From the NCBI GenBank assembly GCA_021782675.1, contig JAJXUS010000118.1, forward strand, positions 1-6,590: DNA of 6,590 nt, read 5' to 3'. The notes beneath the pieces were generated by a model. It was not told the origin of the DNA, ran no database searches, and saw nothing but the letters and a program-made list of their open reading frames with translations. The first letter of the stretch is position 1, and the number at the start of each line of letters is the position of its first letter. The translations under genes were made by a program, and so were the position numbers. Shown in pieces: positions 1-6,590 of this stretch. The DNA is from Acidobacteriota bacterium (GTDB lineage Bacteria; Acidobacteriota; Terriglobia; Terriglobales; Acidobacteriaceae).

Positions 1-5
1 TTGCA

Positions 6-1324
<1,319 letters not shown>

Positions 1325-1325
<1 letters not shown>

Positions 1326-1329
1326 GGAG
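1325..1329 (+). promoter_or_regulatory. Shine-Dalgarno of metX
   Basis: GGGAG lies six bases before the ATG at 1336, and its first G is the last base of the metY TAG stop. It fixes the metX start at 1336. An in-frame TTG at 1240 would otherwise extend the protein by 32 residues back into metY. The overlap with the stop codon suggests translational coupling of the two genes. Confidence 0.75.
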
Positions 1330-1335
1330 TATCCA

Positions 1336-2472
1336 ATGAAAATTGCATCGCTTGAACCTCTGCGCGAGGGTGACTTTGCCCTGAACGGTGGCCGCGCCTT
1401 CGCGCTGGAATCTGGCGTAGAGCTGGCCACGGCCTCGCTGCACTATGCCATTTATGGCACGTTGAACGAGCAGCGCGACAACGCAATCCTGGTCTGTCAT
1501 GCGCTGACGGGGTCGGCCCGCGTCGCCGATTGGTGGCCCGACCTTTTCCGGGATGGGCATCCGCTCGATCTCAAGACGCATTGCGTCATTGGGATAAACA
1601 TACTGGGCTCGTGCTACGGGTCGACAGGCCCATCTTCCATCGATCCCTGGACGGGAAGATCCTATGGTGCAGACTTCCCGGTCGTCAGCATTCGCGACAT
1701 TGTGCGTGCTCAGGCAGAGCTGATTGAATCGCTTGGCATCACGCAACTGCGTGCGGTGCTGGGCGGCTCGATTGGCGGCATGCAGGCGCTGCAATGGGCG
1801 ATCGACTATCCCGAGCGCGTCGCCGGCTGCTTCGCTGTCGGCGCCGCTCCGCTTCCTGCGATGGGGCTGGCGTTGAACCATCTGCAGCGCGACGCCATCC
1901 GGCTGGACCCGGCATGGAAGGGAGGCGACTACGCCGCTTCTGAGCCGCCAAAGCGAGGCCTGGCACTGGCGCGTGGCATCGCGACCTGCAGTTATAAATC
2001 GCCCGCGCTGTTTGATGAGCGATTTGCGCGCAAGCCAGACCGCGCCGGAGGTGATCCCCGGACTGATGCCGAAAGCAAATATGACGTCGCCGGGTATCTC
2101 GAGTACCAGGGCCGCATTTTTACTGACCGCTTCGATGCCAACAGTTATCTGACCATCACGCGCGCCATGGATAATTTCGATCTGGCTCACGGCTACGTGA
2201 GCGAAAAAATCGCTCTTGAACGCATCCAGGCACGAGTGCTGCTCGCGGGAATCTCTTCGGACTGGCTCTTTCCACCGGAGGATGTGCGCGGTCTCGCGGA
2301 AAAAATTCAGGACGCAGGCGCGGTATGTAACTACATCGAGATTCACTCCACCCACGGGCACGACGCATTTCTGGCGGAAGCGGCCAATGTTCGACCCCTG
2401 ATTGAATACATCGTACGCAGTGGCGCGCCAACACCGGCAGTCCGCAGCGAGAGAGCGGCCGTGCTGGCGTAG
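1336..2472 (+). CDS. metX: Homoserine O-acetyltransferase (MetX)
   Basis: Alpha/beta-hydrolase-fold acyltransferase of 378 residues, the usual MetX length. It transfers an acyl group, normally acetyl from acetyl-CoA, to the hydroxyl of homoserine in the cytosol, the first committed step of methionine synthesis. Visible motifs are LVCHALTGS (52-60), GSCYGSTGPSSIDP (91-104), the nucleophile elbow LGGSIGGMQ with Ser145, the acid in GISSDWLFPP (Asp309) and the triad histidine in THGHDAFL (His342). All three catalytic residues are present. The start at 1336 is supported by GGGAG six bases upstream. The gene follows metY by 10 bases in the same direction, and the two products act in consecutive steps. 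In many MetX proteins a D follows the TG of HALTG; here it is S, which may be normal for this lineage. Some MetX enzymes use succinyl-CoA, so the acyl donor is inferred from the MetY-type partner. No regulatory element is visible, because the operon promoter lies outside the window. Confidence 0.96.
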   Translation: MKIASLEPLREGDFALNGGRAFALESGVELATASLHYAIYGTLNEQRDNAILVCHALTGSARVADWWPDLFRDGHPLDLKTHCVIGINILGSCYGSTGPSSIDPWTGRSYGADFPVVSIRDIVRAQAELIESLGITQLRAVLGGSIGGMQALQWAIDYPERVAGCFAVGAAPLPAMGLALNHLQRDAIRLDPAWKGGDYAASEPPKRGLALARGIATCSYKSPALFDERFARKPDRAGGDPRTDAESKYDVAGYLEYQGRIFTDRFDANSYLTITRAMDNFDLAHGYVSEKIALERIQARVLLAGISSDWLFPPEDVRGLAEKIQDAGAVCNYIEIHSTHGHDAFLAEAANVRPLIEYIVRSGAPTPAVRSERAAVLA

Positions 2473-2566
2473 AGGGGTATCTTGGAGACTCCCTGCGCTG
2501 CCCATGGACTGACCCCTTGCGGCAGGAAGCTGCGGAAGCGAGACACAGAAACAGCAGCGGCTCAAC

Positions 2567-2601
2567 AAAAAGGCCCGGACGGATGACCGTCCGGGCTTTC
2601 T
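2567..2601. terminator. Bidirectional intrinsic terminator between metX and the receptor gene
   Basis: A perfect 10-bp stem, GCCCGGACGG at 2573-2582 and CCGTCCGGGC at 2587-2596, encloses an ATGA tetraloop. On the + strand TTTCT follows, ending metYX. On the - strand the stem is followed by CC and then TTTTT (complement of AAAAA at 2567-2571), ending the receptor transcript 20 bases past its stop codon at 2616. The position between convergent genes fits use from both sides. The - strand U tract is the better of the two. Confidence 0.9.
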
Positions 2602-2615
2602 CATTCCAACCGTGA

Positions 2616-5600
2616 TTAGAACTTGATGCGGCCCGCCAGTTGTAGCTGCCGGGATGAGCCAACGTCACCTACGGGGAAGCGCGTGTTCACAATCCGGCCA
2701 AAGTTCCCGGCCGTTACCGTACCTTTACCGATTGAGAACGTGCTGATGGGTTGGCCAAAGTTCGGATGGTTGAGCAGGTTGAAGGCATCGGCGCGGACCT
2801 CAAGGATTACTCGCCGAAAGCTTGTGTCCTTTTGTAGCGAGAAGTCCACGTCCTCAAAGCCAGGGCCGTAGATTGAGTTCCGGTGCAGGTCGCCGAAGTG
2901 CTGGCCGTTGCTTGAGAACAAGCAACCTGCGGTTGGCGAATAGCAGATGGCCTGCGGCAAATACTGCACGGCGCCGCTTCCCAGCCGCACTTTTTCGGTG
3001 TGGACGGTGCCCAGAAGATCTGGACGGATGGTACCGATGACACCGTTCAGTGCGGAGGTGGTCTCCACCGTCAATGGATTGCCGCTCTGCAGTTGCACGA
3101 TTGCGGAGGTCTGCCATCCCTTGGTCAGCATGTTGTGGCCGTACGGGAAGGCATAGATCCCGCTGAAGACCCACCGATTGCGCGCATCGAAGTCCGACGG
3201 TCCGTAGTTGCTGGCAGGATCGTAGCTGTTCTGCAGGATGATCCCTTGCGAGCTCAACGAGTTCAAATCCGTAGATTTGGACCAGGTGTAGGAAGTATTG
3301 AACTCCAAACCATTTTCAAAACGGCGGGTAAGCGTCGCCCAGAGTGCGTTGTAGTGCGCCGAACCAATGCTGTCATATTCCGTGATATTCCCGAGCCCTT
3401 TCGATGGATCGTACGGGCTGGTGGGTGACAGCGCAGGATAGGGACGCGCGCCCGCTATCGGCTGGTTCTGGTTCAGCGCCAGGCGAAGATGCACAGAATG
3501 GCTGCCAACATAGGCCAGCTGTGAGACCAGGCCCCAGGGCAGTTGCTGCTGCAGGTTGAAGTTGTAGGACTCGACATACGCATCACTGAAGTTGCGGGCA
3601 ACATTGGTCGGCGCGAGCGTGGGCAGTGACTTCGCAGCATTAAAAGCATCCGCGAAGCTCACAAAAGGAGTGGCGGGCGTCGGCGTGTAGAAGACGGGCG
3701 TCGCAAAAGGAGGATTGCTGGCAAGGCCCGTGACCAGGTTGGTGATTGGCTGGTCGTTCTGCAGCGTAAAGCCAGCGCGGGCGATCGTACGGCCGGTTCC
3801 CGTCACATCCCAGATGAACCCGGCACGCGGGTTGAAGGTGTAGTTTTCATGGAACACGTGGTTATAACCGGGAGATCCGACACGAATGAGTGAGACCGAC
3901 GCCGGATCGAAGCCCACAAAACGATTCTCGCCTTCTGTAGGGGTTCCGTCCCAGTCGAAGCGCAGGCCCAGCTGAATGGACATCCGGGAGTTGAGCCGGT
4001 AGACGTCCTGCCCGTAAATCCCAGCCGAGTTTACAAAGATGCGGCTGACCACGTCCTGTGGTGTGACACTGAACTGCGTTGACTGGTCCGCGAGGAAGCT
4101 TGCGGTTGTCGGGAAGAAAAACGTGCTGGTGTCCTGGTTAAAGTTGTCGTTGATAAAGCGGCGATACTCACCGCCGAAGTTAAACGTGTTATTGCCGCGC
4201 AGCCAGTTGACGTTGTCGGACAAAACCAAGGTAGTGTCGAAGCGGCCTTGCGGTTCACCGGCCGGGCCGCCAAAATTCAGCGCAATGTCGCTGACCGTAA
4301 TCTGCGGCAATCCAATGCTCGAAAGAATGCCATTGTTGATTCCGTAACTCGCCGGGTTTGCGACAAAGTTTGGATCGAAGCTGATGGCAATGCGATTGAA
4401 GCCCAACCGCGCCTCATTGACAACGTTTGAGGAGAAGACATGCGTCTCAACGATGGTTCCGATCTGACGGTGTGCTGTCCGATGATCGCCAAAATTCGGA
4501 ATTGTTTCGCCGGGGAGGGTCGGTTCGTTCCGCTTGTCCTGCTGCCAGGCGTAGTAAAGGTGGAGCTGATCATTCGATCCCAGATTGTGAAGCAGGTCGC
4601 CGGTGAACTGCTCAACGGTAACGGGCGAACTGGCGGATCCAAGAAAGCGGCCGCCCGTAGCATCATTCGCCTGCGGAACCAGTGTGAGCAGCTTTTGGAT
4701 GATGGGGTCACTTGCCTGCGCGCGCTGCGCATTGGTCGGAACACCGCTGTTGATGGTGAGGCCCTGCGACTGCAGCAGGCCTTCATAACTCACGAAGAAG
4801 AACGTCTTATTACGACCGTCGTAAATGCGCGGAATCCAGACCGGGCCGCCAAGATCGGCGCCGGGATTGTTCCGCTTAAAGGTCGACATCGGAATCGGAT
4901 GCGGATTGAAGTAGTTGCGCGCATCCACGTCGTTGTTCCGTATGTAGTCGAAGGCTTCGCCGTGGAACTCGTTCGTGCCGGACCGGGTCGCAACGTTCAC
5001 CACCGCGCCGGAGTTCCGGCCATACTCCGCACTGAGGCTGGAATTGTCGACCTTGAACTCGCTCACCGTCGCAATGGTCGGCTGAAACGTGATCTGGTTC
5101 TGCACCATATCGTTCAGGTTGATGCCATTAATCATGAAGTTGACGGTATCTTCGCGGTTGCCGGCGGTATCGAACGACTCTGCGCCCAGCCCCTGTAGCG
5201 GCGCGGTCAAAAAACCGCTCTGCGGTGCTGTGACAGACCCGGGAATCAGCTCTCCAAGATCCAGAAAGTGCCGTCCGTTCAGGGGAATCTGCTGCACCGT
5301 ACGCGAGCCAATGACCTGGCCCACGGTCATCGTGGAGCTGTTCATCTGCTGGACAGCGCCGCTTACGGTAACAGTCTGGCTGGCCGCCGCCAGGCCAAGC
5401 GTGGCGTCCACACGCTCGGTAGAGTCAACGGACAACACGATGTTCTGAAGCGTAGTCGTCTGCATCCCGGCGGCTGTTACCGCCAGGCGATATGTTCCCG
5501 GTTGCAGGGCGGGAATCGAGTAGTTACCGGCGCTGTCAGTAACAACGGTACGGGACGTTCCGGTCTGGACCTGCGTGGCTACCACCTGCGCGCCGGCAAC

Positions 5601-5732
5601 AACGGCGCCGGTCTTGTCAGTCACGGTGCCCTGCAGGGTGCCAGTTGATTGCGCGAGCGAAGTCGTCAGGCCCGCCAGGATCATAAATCCTGTCAGAAGC
5701 GAATATAGGAATGCCTTACGGATCGGCTGCAT
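2616..5732 (-). CDS. TonB-dependent outer-membrane receptor with N-terminal carboxypeptidase-regulatory-like domain (Oar-like)
   Basis: Complete protein of 1038 residues. Residues 1-28 form a signal peptide: a QPIRK basic start, a hydrophobic core, and a likely cut after LAQ. Residues 30-114 form a carboxypeptidase-regulatory-like beta-sandwich (GTVTDKTGAVVAGAQV, DSAGNYSIPALQPGTYRLAV). QTVTVSG (119-125) may be the TonB box. The plug follows, roughly 126-255 (IPLNGRHFLDL, DTAGNREDTVNFMINGINLN, SAEYGRNSGAVVNVATRSG). The remainder is the 22-strand-type barrel, with two close cysteines (930, 937), the stretch HFGDLHRNSIYGPGF, and a C-terminal Phe (GRIKF) typical of BAM-assembled proteins. The family imports large substrates through the outer membrane using TonB energy; the ligand cannot be read from sequence. 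GGAGG stands four bases before the ATG. The gene lies 73 bases after a secreted peptidase in the same direction and ends at a shared terminator. The protein is full length with no break seen. The family call is secure and the substrate unknown. Confidence 0.93.
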   Translation of the reverse strand: MQPIRKAFLYSLLTGFMILAGLTTSLAQSTGTLQGTVTDKTGAVVAGAQVVATQVQTGTSRTVVTDSAGNYSIPALQPGTYRLAVTAAGMQTTTLQNIVLSVDSTERVDATLGLAAASQTVTVSGAVQQMNSSTMTVGQVIGSRTVQQIPLNGRHFLDLGELIPGSVTAPQSGFLTAPLQGLGAESFDTAGNREDTVNFMINGINLNDMVQNQITFQPTIATVSEFKVDNSSLSAEYGRNSGAVVNVATRSGTNEFHGEAFDYIRNNDVDARNYFNPHPIPMSTFKRNNPGADLGGPVWIPRIYDGRNKTFFFVSYEGLLQSQGLTINSGVPTNAQRAQASDPIIQKLLTLVPQANDATGGRFLGSASSPVTVEQFTGDLLHNLGSNDQLHLYYAWQQDKRNEPTLPGETIPNFGDHRTAHRQIGTIVETHVFSSNVVNEARLGFNRIAISFDPNFVANPASYGINNGILSSIGLPQITVSDIALNFGGPAGEPQGRFDTTLVLSDNVNWLRGNNTFNFGGEYRRFINDNFNQDTSTFFFPTTASFLADQSTQFSVTPQDVVSRIFVNSAGIYGQDVYRLNSRMSIQLGLRFDWDGTPTEGENRFVGFDPASVSLIRVGSPGYNHVFHENYTFNPRAGFIWDVTGTGRTIARAGFTLQNDQPITNLVTGLASNPPFATPVFYTPTPATPFVSFADAFNAAKSLPTLAPTNVARNFSDAYVESYNFNLQQQLPWGLVSQLAYVGSHSVHLRLALNQNQPIAGARPYPALSPTSPYDPSKGLGNITEYDSIGSAHYNALWATLTRRFENGLEFNTSYTWSKSTDLNSLSSQGIILQNSYDPASNYGPSDFDARNRWVFSGIYAFPYGHNMLTKGWQTSAIVQLQSGNPLTVETTSALNGVIGTIRPDLLGTVHTEKVRLGSGAVQYLPQAICYSPTAGCLFSSNGQHFGDLHRNSIYGPGFEDVDFSLQKDTSFRRVILEVRADAFNLLNHPNFGQPISTFSIGKGTVTAGNFGRIVNTRFPVGDVGSSRQLQLAGRIKF

Positions 5733-5736
5733 CGGT

Positions 5737-5741
5737 CCTCC
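5737..5741 (-). promoter_or_regulatory. Shine-Dalgarno of the TonB-dependent receptor
   Basis: The complement of CCTCC at 5737-5741 gives GGAGG, four bases before the ATG at 5732-5730. The spacing is slightly short, but the match is strong. It supports this start together with the signal peptide that begins there. Confidence 0.75.
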
Positions 5742-5743
5742 AA

Positions 5744-5777
5744 AAAATTAGAAATACCTCCCGGTTCACTCGCCGGG
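5744..5777 (-). terminator. Weak hairpin with delayed U-rich tail in the peptidase-receptor gap
   Basis: Read on the - strand, CCCGG (5777-5773) and CCGGG (5764-5760) can form a 5-bp stem with an 8-base loop. It is followed after several bases by TATTTCTAATTTTTT. The stem is short and the U run is not adjacent, so this may be a poor terminator or attenuator after the peptidase, a leader hairpin of the receptor mRNA, or chance. I see no clear -35/-10 promoter in the 73-base gap, so at least partial readthrough from the peptidase gene is likely. Confidence 0.25.
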
Positions 5778-5805
5778 TTGTCGATTGCCAAGGGGGATTG
5801 TGACC

Positions 5806-6590
5806 CTATTTCTTTGGGAGCGGGGGCGTATGAAAACGCTCAGGAAAAGGAAACGCTGCCGGGCTTCGTTGCCCAGCAGCATTCACCGCGCGAATACCAA
5901 AGATGACATTGTCTTTCGATACCGGGATGGTAGTGTGCGTTGCTGTTCCGGTGGAGTGGTAGAACTGCCAATCTGGCGCCGCTGTATCGCGCCAGACGAT
6001 CTGGTACGTCGTGCTCGATGGTGCGCCGGCCGGCGCATCCCATGCCAGCTCCGTGTTGTTGTCCAGTTTCTGCGCGATGATACGAGCGTTGGGCGGAGTG
6101 CCGGGCGCAGACGCAAGCGTCGCCAGTGTGGCTGCGTTCAGCCGCGCGACCCGCGCCGTGTAATGAAAATCAACAAAACGCGGCAGGTCTCCGAACTGCA
6201 CCCCGTTTTCGACGCGAACATTCTGGTGCTGATGGTTAAAGTCTTCGCGCCACTCCGTAAACCGGACGGCAGGAAAGCCCTGCAGGTTGAAGGAGTAGTG
6301 GTCGCCTCCGCGCAGGTAACGGTCCAGCCGGAACTCGAGCACAGGGCGGAACGCGGGAGTTCCAGAGTTCCCGGTATTGAAGTATGTTCGCGCAACGCCA
6401 AGAATCTCCCGCGCCAGTTCCCGGGAGGGTGAGTCGCTCTCCCCGCCCAGCATGCGGATCATGCGGAGCTGCATGTCAGTCGCTGTGGCGGGAATGCCCT
6501 CTGAGAATACGCGCACAACGTGCTTGTCCTGCAACGTGTCGCCGGGGGTGGTATTGCCACCCACAATGTCGTTGTTCAGAACGCATTCAA
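5806..6590 (-). CDS. M28-family zinc metallopeptidase with C-terminal fibronectin type III domain, 5' end outside the window
   Basis: The last 260 residues of a larger protein; the frame is open to the window edge with no start, so the N-terminus is missing. Counting from the first visible residue, CVLNNDIVGG holds Asp7, matching the third metal-binding acid of M28 aminopeptidases (Asp179 of Vibrio aminopeptidase). RGGDHYSFNLQGFPAVRFTE holds His97, matching the last zinc ligand (His256). HQHQNVRVENGVQFGDLPRF (119-138) is typical of one bacterial M28 branch. The HxD and Glu-Glu motifs must lie beyond 6590. After about residue 163 a fibronectin type III-like sandwich follows (TELAWDAP, TTYQIVWRD, NVIFGIRAVNAAGQRS) with a short proline-rich tail (TPPLPKK). 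Members of this branch are usually exported and release N-terminal amino acids or small peptides; export cannot be checked here. The gene precedes the receptor in the same direction, and the two may be cotranscribed. The family is confident; the exact substrate is unknown. Annotation as a generic peptidase or M20/M28 protein is possible. Confidence 0.88.
   Translation of the reverse strand, partial: ECVLNNDIVGGNTTPGDTLQDKHVVRVFSEGIPATATDMQLRMIRMLGGESDSPSRELAREILGVARTYFNTGNSGTPAFRPVLEFRLDRYLRGGDHYSFNLQGFPAVRFTEWREDFNHQHQNVRVENGVQFGDLPRFVDFHYTARVARLNAATLATLASAPGTPPNARIIAQKLDNNTELAWDAPAGAPSSTTYQIVWRDTAAPDWQFYHSTGTATHTTIPVSKDNVIFGIRAVNAAGQRSPAAFPFPERFHTPPLPKK
6008..6105 (-). other. Start of the fibronectin type III domain within the peptidase
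   Basis: The catalytic domain ends near ARLNAATLATLASAPG. The next stretch, PPNARIIAQKLDNNTELAWD followed by APAGAPSSTTYQIVWRD, shows the alternating strands, the strand-B Trp and the strand-C Tyr-x-Ile-x-Trp of a fibronectin type III fold. Such domains on secreted hydrolases usually serve as spacers or attach to polymers or the surface. The boundary is approximate. Confidence 0.65.

Noticed and set aside
2473..2517. Inverted repeat AGGGGT / ACCCCT after the metX stop
   Set aside because: Six pairs with a loop of over 30 bases and no T run; likely chance, and the strong terminator lies downstream.
4440..5198. 252-codon open frame on the + strand inside the receptor gene
   Set aside because: It is antisense to the conserved plug and first barrel part of the receptor, with no family resemblance and no ribosome-binding site seen.
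5785..6432. 215-codon open frame on the + strand opposite the peptidase
   Set aside because: Shadow of the M28 and fibronectin coding region; its sequence is low in recognisable structure and very Arg-rich.

Overview
The window reads as chromosomal DNA of an acidobacterium, probably of the Terriglobia/Acidobacteriaceae type. The assignment is an inference from protein character. The large TonB-dependent receptor, with an N-terminal carboxypeptidase-regulatory-like domain and an Oar-like layout, belongs to a family greatly expanded in that phylum. The metY and metX proteins also read as acidobacterial. No RNA gene, insertion sequence, CRISPR array or phage gene is visible.

Left part, + strand (about 1-2472): a compact methionine operon. 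metY (O-acetylhomoserine sulfhydrylase) is followed 10 bases later by metX (homoserine O-acyltransferase), which has its own Shine-Dalgarno overlapping the metY stop codon. MetX activates homoserine as the O-acyl ester, and MetY replaces the acyl group with sulfide to give homocysteine, so the pair forms a direct-sulfhydrylation route to methionine. The 5' end of metY is abnormal. The conserved N-terminus is encoded in frame from an ATG at 6, but a TAA at 27-29 interrupts it, and no usual start codon lies between that stop and an internal GTG at 120.

Middle (2473-2615): a short convergent intergenic region. It holds a perfect 10-bp GC-rich stem-loop flanked by A and T runs, which should terminate transcription from both sides.

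Right part, - strand (6590-2616): the C-terminal half of a secreted M28-type zinc peptidase with a C-terminal fibronectin type III domain, cut by the window edge. After a 73-base gap comes a complete 1038-aa TonB-dependent outer-membrane receptor. The two genes are codirectional and may be cotranscribed. A joint role in using extracellular peptide or protein is plausible but is inferred from position only.

I see no convincing new system. The points most worth checking are the broken metY start and the peptidase/receptor pairing.
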